Notes under the pieces: generated by a model
Seen by the model: the letters and a program-made list of their open reading frames with translations, nothing else
Told to the model about the DNA's origin: nothing
Databases searched by the model: none
From: Bryum argenteum
Lineage: Eukaryota > Streptophyta > Bryopsida > Bryales > Bryaceae
Direction of reading: 5' to 3'
Assembly (NCBI GenBank): GCA_037043015.1
Contig: CM073326.1
Location: 6,642,345 to 6,706,344 of the forward strand
DNA length: 64,000 bases
Translations under genes and position numbers: made by a program
Shown here: one piece after another, positions 46,971-64,000 of the stretch
Position numbering within the stretch: the first letter of the stretch is position 1
Layout of the letters: each line of letters begins with the position of its first letter

Positions 46971-49900
46971 ATGCCTGGAGGGCCGAATTCGCAAGGGCGC
47001 GGTAGAGGAGGCGGAGGTGGTCGAGGTGGCCGAGGAGGTGGTGGCGGCGGTCGCGGCGGCCGAGGTGGAGGAGGTGGAGGCGGAGGCCAGCGATGGTGGG
47101 ATCCTGCGTGGAGAGCCGAGAAGCTCAAGCAGATGGCAAGCGAGGTAGCTCATCCCTTCTTACATTCAGAACTCTTCTCCCTACATTGATCCTTAGCTTC
47201 AAATGAGGACTTTCCAGCCTTCTTTCTGATCACTTTCAAGTGAACTTGAGGCAGCTGATCGTTGATGAAGGGTTAGGGTTTTGGAAGATTTTGCAATTCG
47301 GAATGCTTAAGCAATGTATACGTTGCTTTTCTCCGAGTGAGAAGAATCAGGAAACTCGTTTACCTCATCGCATCTAGATTTGAAAGAGAGAAGGCTCTCT
47401 CGCAACCAGTAACGCTCCATTGCAACTTTGAGCCTTGTTCGGGTCATTACTGCTTTCTGGTTCTCCAAATTGATGTAGGCAAACTTGATCAGCTCGGAGT
47501 GAAACAACTCGGCTTGATAGAGGGTTTGGTTCTAGGGTTTTAGAGAAGTATATGTTTGACTCTTCCTGTGAGTAGAGTCGTACCAAATTGACATAATGCA
47601 AATTTTGAGTGAATGTTGATGACAAGAATGGTTTTCATAGAATTGTCTTGCACTTGTGAGCCTTCTCTAGAGGATTTGAGCCTTTTCGAGTAGTACAGGC
47701 AAACGGAGTGCTGATACTCTAGGTAGAGTGTTTGACTCTAAGGTTCTGGAAGATTCTCCATCTTAACATTCTGAAGGACCTATTTCACCATACGCTGAAT
47801 TGGCATGAAACGTAATACCTCATAGAGAGAGTATGACACCAAGTCGTGAGCTCAATCTGAACAATTGAGAGCACCGAGCTATCGCCTCTGCCTTTAAGAG
47901 CATGATAGCTACAATCTTGAGAGAATGGTAAAGGTTACTTCTGGAAGCCAAGCTATTACTTATTAATGCTCAGTTGATTGCTTGCACAAGGTTCTGATTT
48001 TGTCCAATTGATAATGCAGGGTCCGAAGGAGGAAGTCCTGGATGAGAATGAGTGGTGGGATCGTTTGGAGAAATTGAAGGTTGCCACGGATCAACAGGAG
48101 GTGGTGATCAAGCGGAATTTTGGTCGTAGTGGCGCAGAGATTCTGGAGGATTTTGCACACCAGCTTGGCCTTCACTTGTAAGTCCTTACAGACCTCCAGG
48201 TTCACTTGGTTGACTTTGCAGCACAAAGGCTAGAAGCAGGGGTATTCAAAGCATCGGGTACACATGTAATGCCTTGTTGAGGGTCATGTTGTGCATTGTC
48301 TTGAAGGTGAGGTTGGTGGGAATTGTTGGGAAGGAAGTCACGCGTATAACAAAGGGAGGAATACAGTGCTGGTAGTGAGCCAAGTACCGTTGCCGAATTA
48401 CCGAGCGGATCTTGACGATCGTCATGGCTCTTCTCAGCGTCAGGTTGGTGCTCTTCCTATCCTGTACCATTAACGCACATTTCGGGTTGCGACCAACAAC
48501 ACATCAATCTCTAAGTGCAGGTGGAGGACGAAACTTTCATGATTGTGAAGTGACCAAGTGTGAAAAAGATAGTGCAGACAGAGCTAGTGAAATATCACCA
48601 AATCATCGTGTAGAAAATTATGGATTGCTTGAAACATGAATGAAACTGAATGAGTGACCTTCTCTCAAAGATTCAAGCACGAGGATAAATTGCTGTCGAT
48701 TGAATCAATCCGAAGGGGATGGAATATAATCATGCGTGGGAATGTCATTAAATTTTCTTGTCAGGAATGAATTTAGCGCTAGATAATCAAATCTGACAAG
48801 TATCAACTCTATATGTTGACGGAATTTGGTGTGCATAGAATGCCATGCTGTCTAAAGCTGCTGGTGTTATCAACTGCAGATATCGATGTCTGCCACTACG
48901 GAGACTCGGGTGGAGAACATGCTTGCAAATATCCGTAGTGCAGATACGCCATCGTCGTCCTCGAGTGTACCTCAACCGCGGTCGAGCTCGGGACAAGCAG
49001 CCCCCCAAGGGCTGGCTTCGGGAGCAGACAAGGAAAGGGTGAACTTAGAGCTCAGAGAGAGTCAGCGGCAGCTAAAGGTTGTAGCCTAAGGCGCACGCAC
49101 ATTCTTTTCATCATTTTTAGGACATGCTAGGTGAGAGATTTGTGGTTGTTAACATTTGTGACATATCTATCAGGCTAGAGTTACTGAATATGTGATTCGT
49201 TGTCAATAGGCAAGTGGAGCAGTGAAGGCCTTGGAGGTGTTTCGAAAAAAATTACCTGCATTTAACATGAAGGCGGAGCTTTTGGATGCCGTGAAGAATA
49301 ATCAGGTGCGCTTCCTCCGATGCAAATTAAAAACACTTGAAGATCTGTTGTCGTACTGAGGACTAATGCTGATTGCACAAATGTTGCGGTCAGGTGGTTG
49401 TAGTCTCTGGGGAGACAGGTTGTGGAAAGACAACCCAGTTACCTCAATTCGTGTTAGAGGAAGAGATAGAGGCTGGTCGGGGTTCCGATTGCAACATAAT
49501 CTGTACTCAACCTAGGCGGATTTCTGCTATGTCGGTGGCAGCTCGTGTTGCCGCGGAACGTGGGGATGCACTGGGCCAGAGTGTGGGTTACCAGATCCGC
49601 TTGGAAGCTAAACGATCTGCACAAACGCGTCTATTGTTTTGCACCACTGGTGTGCTACTCCGACGGCTGGTATGTTCTCACAGTGCCATATTGTTGTATG
49701 TTGTGGCACAACTACCCAGCTTCTAGTACGAGTACATAGACACTGTTGCTCAAATTGGCACTGCTGAAATTTACTATCTGCGCCACTTCAAGCCTTTTGA
49801 CTTATCTCTTGTGATCTCTGGGAGAGCAGCACTAGGTGGAGAAATCTAAGGGTAGAGAGCGAATTAAGTAGAGATCATTACGTGTCTTCAATGCAATTGT

Positions 49901-52900
49901 AAAGTGGGAGGTTGTAGACTTCTAAAGGTGACAGTAGACAATATTTTACCATTCATAGTTGAGGGGCCTAGACATACATGCTCACGCCACTTAAAGCAAA
50001 GGCTGATCAAGTTCATGGCTACATGAATTGCTGTTAGTAACTCCGGTCACGATAGGAGACGCGATCAGGTCCTTAGCTTAGCATCTACTATCTTTGTTTT
50101 TGAGCAGTGGCATTGTTGAGAGCAGGTCCAGGAGCCCGACCTGAATGGTGTGAGTCACGTCATGGTGGACGAGATCCATGAGCGCGGCATGAACGAGGAC
50201 TTCTTATTGATTATTTTGCGGGATTTGCTACCTCGTCGCCCTGACCTGCGACTGGTGTTGATGAGTGCTACCATCAATGCGGAGTTATTTTCAAAATATT
50301 TTGGAGGTGCACCGATGAAGCATATCCCTGTAAGGCTCCTTTCCCTAGGGTATGTACTCATATTGTTCTGAGGCGTACTCCTAGACGTATCTTCGCCCGT
50401 CTTTGTGAGATCCATCTCTATATTTGTGTACTTCTTCACTGATTCCTACTATATTACTAGTCCTCATATCCTTGATGATATGAGGTTATTTATTGAAGAA
50501 GTGTTCGTTGGACGCAGGGGTTCACGTTTCCAGTAAAAGAGCTGTTTTTGGAGGATGTGCTGGAGCTGACTCGCTTCAATATTGTTGCTGATCAAGGAGG
50601 ATTCAGTAGTGGAGGTGGAGGAGGTAGAAGACGGAAGGCACAAGAAAAGGCACAGGATCCAATCCTTGAAGCGTTTGAGGTACGACTCTTGTCAAAGTGC
50701 TGAGACCACTCTTGGGTCTGAATTTGAAACCTGCACTAGATTTCTTCTGACTTGTGAGACATCTATAGGTGTTGTTTTGTGGTATGGACGCTTCGATGTT
50801 GTTTGAGAGTGCATTTCTGACAACGAGACATTTGTGACGCAGGGAGTGAGCGTAGATTCTGAGTATCGTAAGTACAGCCGGAGTACTCAGCAGTCACTGC
50901 TAGCTTGGAATGGAGATCAGATCGACTTAGGACTGGTGCGTTTATGATTTCCGGCTTAATGTGCTTATACAGTTGCCTACACGTTGTCGACGATTACTTT
51001 GGACTTTAATAGGAGATCGACTGCTCATTTTCGGTTTGACAGGAGATGGTGACCAACCGCTTATTCTTTTATTCGATGTTAAATGTGATGTTGTAGGTGG
51101 AGGCAGCTCTGCAGCACATTTGTGTGAAGGAGGGGGAAGGTGCAATTCTCGTGTTCTTGACGGGGTGGGATGAGATCTCGAAGCTCGTAGAGCGTCTGAA
51201 AGGGAATTCCATGTTTAGTGATACTAGAAGGTGTCTTCTGTTGCCTCTTCATGGGTCCATGCCGACCATCAACCAGCGAGAAATTTTTCAGAGGCCTCCA
51301 GCTGGTGTGCGGTAAGTGTGCTTTTCAACTCTAGAACACATCATCTTGCTTATCTGAAAAGTCTTTTTCCTTTATGTTGAGTTCAAAGAGAACTAGTTGC
51401 TACCGTTTGTGATTTTCTTATGACCATTGATTGGATGATGCGTGGTCCGAACCAAGACTGTTGTAGATTCTCGTTAAAGTAGCAGAATGTTTATATTTCT
51501 GTCATCTCTGTTTGCAGGAAGATTGTGTTAGCCACCAACATTGCTGAGACCAGTATCACGATTGATGATGTAGTTTACGTGATTGATTGTGGGAAGGCGA
51601 AGGAAACCAGTTACGACGCATTGAACAAACTTGCATGTTTAACACCAGCCTGGGTTTCCAAGGCTTCTGCACATCAGGTTTGTGTATAGATTCACATACT
51701 CTCGATCATGTGAATGTCCATTTTGCCATATTATTATTTTATACTGTACACGCCATCGTATATACAGCTTTTACTGATTTTGTGATTTTGTAATTGTCGC
51801 AGAGAAGAGGAAGAGCTGGACGAGTCCAACCTGGTGTTTGCTATCATTTGTACCCGAAGCTAGTGTATGATTCCATGCTCCGTTACCAGCTTCCTGAGAT
51901 ACTAAGGACACCTTTGCAAGAGTTGTGTCTTCAGATAAAGAGCCTACAGCTGGGCAACATTGCTAGTTTCTTGTCGAAGGCCTTGGAGCCACCTGAAGTT
52001 CTTGCAGTACAGAATGCCATCGATCTACTGAAGACAGTTGGTGCTTTGACTCCTGAGGAGGTTTTGACGCCTTTGGGTACGTTTCCCTAGACTTGTGATC
52101 TCCTTCTATGCGGTCCTTACACTAAGGTGTGTATCGTGGTAGTCATGTACATTGACCGTCAATTATTCAGGATCTGTAATTTATCTTTCTCCTTGCGTCT
52201 CTGTCCGTGTAATATGCGGAGGCTATCCTCAATTCAACCATTGTATTTTGAGAAATTGGATAAATATATCATACGTTGTACATCGTTGTTGACTCCAACC
52301 GGCATGAATCCACAGGTTGTCATTTGGCAAAACTTCCTGTGGATCCCAAAGTGGGCAAGATGCTTCTTATGGGGGCAGTCTTCCAATGTCTCGGACCTGC
52401 TCTTACCATTGCAGCAGGCCTTGCCCACCGAGACCCGTTTGTCCTTCCCCTCGAACACAAAGAGGAGGCAGATGAGGCCAGACGACACTTTGCTGGTGAT
52501 TCTCGCAGGTACCAGTTCATCTAACCTCAAAGCTCTATCGAAGTTGGTTCTCTTGTACAAAATCAGCTGAAGTATATCCGTTCCCGTGATCATGCTATCA
52601 AGTCTGGTGTCAAATTCTACGTAGGAGTTCCATTGAATTTCTGACGGGATCATCACTGTGTTGCTTTGCAGTGATCACATCGCGCTGTTGAAAGCTTTTG
52701 AAAGCTGGCAGGAAGCGAAGCGAGCAGGACGGGAACGCAATTTTTGTTGGGAGAATTATCTGTCTTCAAACACACTCCAAATGATGGACGACATGCGTCG
52801 CCAGTTCCAGGACTTACTTTCCGATATCGGATTCTTGGATAAATCCAGAGGTCCTCAGGTGTGCATACCACGTACTTGTAACCACAGACTCTAGATGAAC

Positions 52901-53662
52901 TGTATGTTTTTCCATCAATTCTGCATTCACTGAGATCTGGTAGAATGGGCAGGAGTGTCAATTTCGAGATTTCTGGAGTGTGGTCCATCAAGCATGAGAG
53001 TTTTTGAGAGCTGATTCACTTACTATATTAAAACCACGATGTTGCAGATCTACAACCAGTACAGTCAAGATTTGGAGATGGTTCGAGCCGTTTTGTGCGC
53101 GGGTCTGTTTCCTAGCGTTGTCCAATGTAAACCTCGTGGTAAAAGAACCGCATTTTTCACGAAGGAGGATGGCAAAGTGGAACCACACCCGGCATCCGTG
53201 AATGCACGTGTGAATTCCTTCCCACGGCCATGGCTGGTGTATGGGGAGAAAGTGAAGACGAGTGCAATCTATGTTCGAGATTCAACAAACGTGTCTGATT
53301 ATGCGCTGCTCATGTTCGGAGGAAATCTAACAGTCAGCAAAAACGAGCAAGGTGTTGAGATGTTGGGAGGGTACCTGCAGTTTCAAGCTTCGAAGAAGAC
53401 TCTTCAGTTGGTTCAAGTAAGTTCATCTCTCACTTTCCCAAAGTGCTATTTGACTTGTATTGTTCCAATTTCTCACGATTTTTATTGTAAACAGGAGCTG
53501 CGGAGACAACTTGATCTGCTCCTGGACAGGAAAGTTAAAGACCCTCAGTTTGATATCCACAAAGAGGGGAAACCAGTAGTCACCGCCGTGCTTGAGCTTC
53601 TTCAGACAAATGGCAGAGACGAAGGTAATAATGGTTATGGAAACTATAGCTCTAGGAGATAA
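46971..53662 (+). CDS. DExH1: DEAH/RHA-family ATP-dependent RNA helicase, DExH1 type
   Basis: Sixteen exons join without a frame conflict: 46971-47144, 48020-48177, 48338-48443, 48880-49077, 49210-49305, 49394-49669, 50126-50329, 50518-50679, 50843-50935, 51097-51311, 51518-51677, 51803-52076, 52316-52508, 52672-52858, 53048-53416, 53495-53662. They encode 1010 aa. The N-terminus [14 protein letters not shown] and the following Gly/Arg-rich stretch (1-38), then QRWWDPAWR, match plant DExH1. Motifs: Walker A GETGCGKT (250-257), DEIH (351-354), SAT (383-385), TNIAETS (567-573), QRRGRAGR (614-621), then winged-helix/ratchet and OB-fold regions. The family (related to animal DHX36) unwinds RNA or G-quadruplexes with ATP in 3'-5' direction. 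The specific RNA target is unknown. ATG 46971 has the context GCAATGC. It looks intact and functional. Confidence 0.95.
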
Positions 53663-53879
53663 TGCATGCCAGGATAGGCATGAATTACGTGAAACTGAAA
53701 AAAACTGAAAGAAAGAGAAGGTGCTCAGCTTGCCCATTTGCTTAGCTTGTGCTTGCTCCATCGAACCATCTCCCATTATATATTGTCACTTGATTGTTGT
53801 TGTTTGTAAAATCTCTCAACATTTCACAAGGAAAGGAGCTTGCCCATTCAGTGCTTATGACCGTGCAATGATTGACCAA

Positions 53880-53990
53880 ATTAGTGGAGTGGCTAGGTAG
53901 GGATTACCATAGTGTTTGCCCTCAAAGGAGGTCAGATTCCCACCATTTGTGTTATGACCCAGGGGCATAAACATTCAAGAACAGGTTGAA
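53880..53990 (+). mobile_element. SINE fragment downstream of the helicase
   Basis: About 110 bp match the 3' portion of the SINE family ('GTGGCTAGGTAGGGATTACC', 'CCACCATTTGTGTTATGACC'). Both ends are missing or decayed. Confidence 0.6.
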
Positions 53991-54410
53991 CGAACAATCT
54001 AATCACAAGAGATTTGAAACAAATGTGGAGTTTGAAATAGGTTTGAAGTTTTTTCTTTAGTCAAAGGCATTACAAAACCTACTTCTATACAATCAATTGA
54101 ATTGGAAAACCACTGGTTGAATGACTTCAATTGGAATGAGCACAAGAAATGAGCACAAGATCTTGAAGTTGGCTTACTATTAAGTGAAATTGCAATGATG
54201 GTTTTAAAGAGTTCTTTTGTTGGTGTCCAATTAACTCCATATTTATTATAAATCCCTCCAATTTTCTTTGTTTTTTGTTCTCCCTGAAGATTTTACCAGC
54301 ATCCAACAAAAGTTGTTTCTCAAACTCTTGGCCCTTGCCTTGACCATTATTTTTACATTTTGAATCTTGTTTGTTACTTCCTTCCTCCCTGTTTCTTCTC
54401 GTCTACTTTG

Positions 54411-54488
54411 TAGACCATAGCTTACTAAATAAGAGTAAAGTAACCCTTGTAGACCATAGCTTACTAAATAAGAGTAAAGTAACCCTTG
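54411..54488. repeat. Perfect 39-bp tandem duplication
   Basis: Two identical 39-bp units starting TAGACCATAGCTTACTAAAT, at 54411-54449 and 54450-54488. Being identical, the duplication is recent. It lies just outside the proposed end of the protease gene (54563), possibly in its 3'UTR. Confidence 0.95.
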
Positions 54489-54562
54489 TGTTATTGTATA
54501 TTTGTCATAGAATGTAATGTCATGTGTGTAACCTTTCTGTCTCCTTAGTCCAACGTTTAGGA

Positions 54563-59621
<5,059 letters not shown>

Positions 59622-59699
59622 CTGCAGATAAGCATGTCAATCACAAAACGCACTTTTAGTGATTCAACTCTTATACACAAACTGAGAGTTTAGTATACT

Positions 59700-62028
59700 T
59701 GTACAAAGAGGATTAAGCACTTCTATAAATAAAAAGATCCATGCATCAACAACGTTACCAAAGGTAGATTATCACATTGCCTCCTTGATGCTTGGAAGGG
59801 GTATGTACTACCTCCTCGCCTCATTATTTATAAAAGACATAATAAAATATGTGACTTTGATTAATTTTTATCGATCCATTGATTAATTGTCTTTCACAAT
59901 GCCTCAAATATTGAATTATAGGTTTATTAGAAGCTCTTCTATGATACATTCTTCAATCTTTTACATCTTCAAATAGAACCTTATTTCTCACAAAGTTCAC
60001 GATTTGAACATATGCATACAAAGTTTTAAAGTGAATACCAAAAGCTTCTATTACTGCAACCACCACCCTATCGGCACAAGGTGACCTACTCAATAGTGGT
60101 GCAAATTTCAGCATGAAAAATCCGTAGTGAAGTTTATTCTATTAACAACTTTTGTGCATAGGCAAAGTGAGTCCAAAGATAGACCAAGTAGAATCATCAA
60201 TTTTGAACTAATCTACAATTTACTTCAGAATTTTAAATCGAGGCTTATAGGTGTTCCTAAAATGGTGCCCTAAAATAACACCCTATTTGCTTGGGTAGAT
60301 GGAAAATTGGATTGCTAACTTATTATGTACCGGCCAGTTATATAGCTCCATTATCGGTAATAGACCATTTTAGACAACCTTAGACACCTCAATGAATCAC
60401 TAGTAGCATCTCAAACTGAGATCTCTAGTACCCATGTCATTACTCCAATATTAGCATGCTTAGCTATTAACTTGAAAGAAAGAACAAGACAAAAAATCGC
60501 ATTAAAAAGCTCACCGGAAGTTCATAAGAGAGTGGTTCAACTTTATATCACTTGGGCAAGTGTTCAAAACTGACAAAATACCATAATGGCTCAATGCACC
60601 TCTTAACTTAGAGGTAGATGATAGTTTTGAAGTTCCATTCTCCATGTACCAACGACAAATATTTTAGGGTACCATTTTTTCATCTAATGTTTGTTTTGAC
60701 AAAATTTGATGGGATTCAAATCAAAATTAAGTATAATCTCTATGATAAGAATACTTAGTCATCAAAAATGGTATTTGAGCATCTTGCAACTAAAGGGATT
60801 AAAAACAAGATTAGGAAGAAAATAGTATCCATTTTACTGCTTGTAAATATGATTACAAGAATTGAATCTATTACATAAAAGTAGTTATTAGTTAGTGAGA
60901 AATGTGAGTATGGTAATTAACCAAAAAGTCTACTACGCTACTACTACGTTGAAATTAGGAAAAAATTCTTGTACATATGTTTAATTATATAATTTGAACT
61001 TAAGAATATAATATATAACCTAAGAGAACTTTCAACCTCAATTTGAAATAGTTAAACACTTGATGACGTCACTCAAATGGCACTTGAATACCTCCCATTG
61101 AGTATTAGTTTGATCAAAATAGTAGCTTACATAGTTTGGAGGAAAAGCAATGAAAGTGTTACTCGTCAATAATTCAACATTTAAATGATGTCCGACAGAA
61201 TGCCACATAACATAATTGATGGGACAAGTAGGATCAACTTATTAATGACAATCCAAAACCAAATGCAACACATCATAATTGTAACCATCAATCCTCTATC
61301 TAGAGGTACATGATGTTAGTATATAGCTATCATTAACATAGCTTGTTGAAAGAGACTAATTCTCATGTTCTTATTCCCAGCCTAGTCCCTCTGTCGGTTA
61401 CAAGGTATGGTTTTGTCTTGTTATAGTTTCTCTTCCAATACAATTTTGTGCATGATCCTTAATCTTGTTACATTGGGTACAATTTTTGTAAAGATTCGTG
61501 TGGAGTAAGATTGACTCTGCTATTTCGTACTACTTTACCACAACAATTTACGTGTTAGCTTTTGATATTACAAAGTATCAAAACAATTCAGTTTTGGAGA
61601 TTGAGGTTGTTTCTTTTCAATTTGAAGCACGATCGTTCCCAACGATATGGAGGGGGGGAGCAAGTGGAATGTCGGGTTTCAAGAGCCACATACAAGCATC
61701 AAGTATATATATACTCATCACTTCTATTCTGTCAAGATTCGCACATTGCAATTAGGATTGTCTTATCAAACAAAGTTCTTAATCATTTGTCATACACAAT
61801 TTAGTTTGTAGATACCTTTCAAGTAGTCCGACCTTAGAGAATTGCAGTCAGACTCATGCTGTCATACTAAAATATTCTCCCATCTTCATGTATCGTAGCA
61901 CTGAACTGTAATGAAAATAATCAATCCTACATTGAGCACTGGCAAACATGCCCCAAACATTGCATGAAGAATTTTTAGGGGTTAAAAGTGGGCTGATGTT
62001 CTGCCACGGTGATAATCAAATGTATATG
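59700..62028. other. Non-coding stretch
   Basis: No gene recognised. At 61752-61803 there is a half copy of the hAT MITE arm ('GATTGTCTTATCAAACAAAG'). 'TTTTTAGGGGTTAA' at about 61972-61985 looks like a lone end of the TTAA family. Promoter elements of the protease gene, if it is active, should lie at the left edge. Confidence 0.45.
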
Positions 62029-62621
62029 CACTAGAAGGAAGGGGGTTGGCAACTATTCTTTTGCAACGTTTTATAGAAACATTGCTAAAAAGTAGGGATA
62101 TCTTTGAACTTGCTCCAACAATCTTTTAACCTAAAACATATGAATTTTTTTGAAAATATAGCTCATCAGTATGGTAATAATATGTATTTCTCTCAATTGA
62201 TTAATACATTGATTGTTTTAAGAAAAAATCGTTAAAGAAAATGAAAGAAAATAAAAATAAAATGCCATAATTAACTAAATCCAAATTCAATATCAAATTC
62301 CGAGGCCAAGAGAGATTTTGGATGATTTGATTGTGAAGTGTTAAGTATGCTAATCAAAAATGAACTTAGGGGAATTTGAGTATTATTATAATTTTGTGGG
62401 ATCCTCCAAAAAAAAATTTCTGCTTCAATTTTATGTTTTCAAAGCCATGGGGAAGCCCCCCTTGTGTTACTTCTGGATTGCTTCTAATCGAGAAGTAGTT
62501 AAATGTAGCATATATGATTAATTTGCTAAATGCATTCTCAAAGCAAGTTCTAGGACGTTACTTTATTTTAGTAACGTTTGGCTAAAAACGTTGCAAATCT
62601 CCCTCCCGAATTGTAGTAGTG
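62029..62621. mobile_element. CACTA-type MITE
   Basis: The left end is CACTAGAAGGAAGGGGG and the right end, read inward, CACTACTACAATTCGGGAGG. A further inverted block TTTGCAACGTTTT ... (left about 62060) and its complement (right about 62584-62596) follows. ATG occurs on both sides (62026-62028 and 62622-62624) as a 3-bp target duplication. At 593 bp it is non-coding; a relative lies at 38592-38830. Confidence 0.7.
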
Positions 62622-62624
62622 ATG

Positions 62625-63554
62625 GTGTTGATTATGATGATGTAGTCTTATTTACAATGTCCATCCGTAAGCTATCAAATTTTAGCATCTAGCTCATTGT
62701 GGGATCAAATATTAAGAATAGGGAGAAAAATAAAATTCTATCCTACTGCTTGTGAATTTTTTTACAAGAATGAAATGTTAAATATATAATACTTATTCTT
62801 TCGAACATTACAAATAAAAATAGGAATATATAACAAATATAGTATATTTAAAACACTTCTAAGATAAAGAATTCTCTCAACACTCTTATAAACTATTAGG
62901 TTGATTATAGTATCAATATTTTGTACTTGGTTGTGGTATATTTTGCTACTTAATTGACATGTGTAAATAGAAGTACTTAATGAGAAGATGTTAAAATGGC
63001 AATGAACCAAAAATTCTACTACACCGACTTGTTGATTTTAAAAAAATTGTACATATATTCAATCATAAAATATGAGGTTTAGTTTAGAGTATGTAACTTT
63101 GTAGTTTTTATGACCTTGATTTAAAATAATAAATAACTTGATGATGTCACTCAAATTTTACTTGATGATTTGTCATTGACTGTTGCTTTGATAAAGATAA
63201 ACAATACACAAATTTTGGTAGAAAATTGATGTCAGTGTAAGTAGTCAATTATATAGCATTGAATTGATGTCCCACAACATGTTTGGTATTGATTGGACAA
63301 GTAGAAAAAATATTTATTAATGAGAAACAAGAACTAGATTCAGCATGTGCATCAAAATATATTTATTATATAATCACTAATATTACATCAACTAATAGTA
63401 ATATATATGATGTTAGTCCAACTCCTATATTCATTGTCAACAACAAAAAAATATCATCATAACCGAACGACTCATCGTTCTCATCTATTACAACATCGTC
63501 TACATCAAGAACAATGAACTCCACTTTGGAACAAGACATATGACAAAAATCAGC
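62625..63554. other. Non-coding stretch
   Basis: No gene recognised; very AT-rich. Confidence 0.5.
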
Positions 63555-63802
63555 ATTCTCATCTCTTACATCACGCTCTGGACTCAAGAAACCTTCCTCT
63601 TCTAGAAATGAGGTGAATCAAAGATGCCAAGATTGGAATAACACATTTCTCGTTATGGACCCTAGAAAGTGAAATATCATTCTCATCTCTTACATCACGC
63701 TCTGGACTCAAGAAACCTTCCTCTTCTAGAAGTGAGGTGAATCAAAGATGCCAAGATTGAGATAACACATTTCTTGTTATGGCCCTCAAAAAGTGAAAGA
63801 CC
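63555..63802. repeat. 124-bp tandem duplication
   Basis: Two head-to-tail units of 124 bp, 63555-63678 and 63679-63802, starting ATTCTCATCTCTTACATCAC. They differ at only a few positions, so the duplication is fairly recent. Part of it is open on the minus strand (LSPERDVRDEN), but I recognise no protein and 124 is not a multiple of three. The remaining bases to 64000 hold nothing recognisable. Confidence 0.85.
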
Positions 63803-64000
63803 TACGCTTCCTTCATTGACTCCATTCTCAAGAGAGAGTTGCGCTTAAGTTGCCCTCTGAGCTAATCTGGTTTAGAGAAGAATGCCAACAAACTCCGACT
63901 TTTGCACAAAGTTGTGCTTGAGAATCGCTTGCGCACTTGCGCTAAGCAAGCGACATCGACAACTTTAAGAAACTTTTTGAAATGACATGTTTCTTGCTTC

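Overview
The window is nuclear DNA of a land plant. It has spliced genes with plant-specific products (a CslA mannan synthase, an NDB-type mitochondrial NAD(P)H dehydrogenase and a DExH1-type helicase), short introns mostly of 70-900 bp with GT...AG borders, and AT-rich, gene-poor flanks full of small transposon relics. Protein divergence from the Arabidopsis relatives I remember, together with the element types, makes a bryophyte, lycophyte or fern more likely than a flowering plant. I cannot name the species.

Layout. 1-11.6 kb: no gene; dispersed repeats, short inverted-repeat elements (MITEs) and a SINE that carries a nested hAT-type MITE. 11.7-14.0 kb (-): complete five-exon CslA gene. 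14.4-27.6 kb: gene-poor; TTAA-flanked elements, SINEs, minisatellites and AT microsatellites. 27.7-31.9 kb (-): complete NDB1-type dehydrogenase with an EF-hand and a probable 5'UTR intron. 32.2-33.0 kb: in-frame 24-bp minisatellite and a long hairpin. 34.8-37.9 kb (-): decayed DUF7869-type mobile gene. 39.4-44.9 kb (+): GC-rich promoter-like island followed by a decayed mobile-type gene with a ParB-like segment and a methyltransferase-like segment. 47.0-53.7 kb (+): complete 16-exon DExH1-type RNA helicase. 54.6-59.6 kb (-): pepsin-family (A1) aspartic protease gene with one exon not located. 59.7-64 kb: AT-rich, a CACTA-type MITE and a 124-bp tandem duplication.

The four cellular genes show no operon-like or pathway link; they look like independent loci. 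CslA acts in the Golgi on cell-wall mannan, NDB1 at the outer face of the inner mitochondrial membrane, DExH1 on RNA, and the protease probably in the secretory system. The main interest is the mobile fraction. A family with TTAA target duplications is proved by an insertion that splits one unit of a 22-bp minisatellite. A tRNA-derived SINE has a 19-bp target duplication. There are two hAT-type, two CACTA-type and one Harbinger-type MITE with matching target duplications. Finally, a divergent pair of decayed genes (DUF7869-type and ParB/methyltransferase-like) may belong to an undescribed element.
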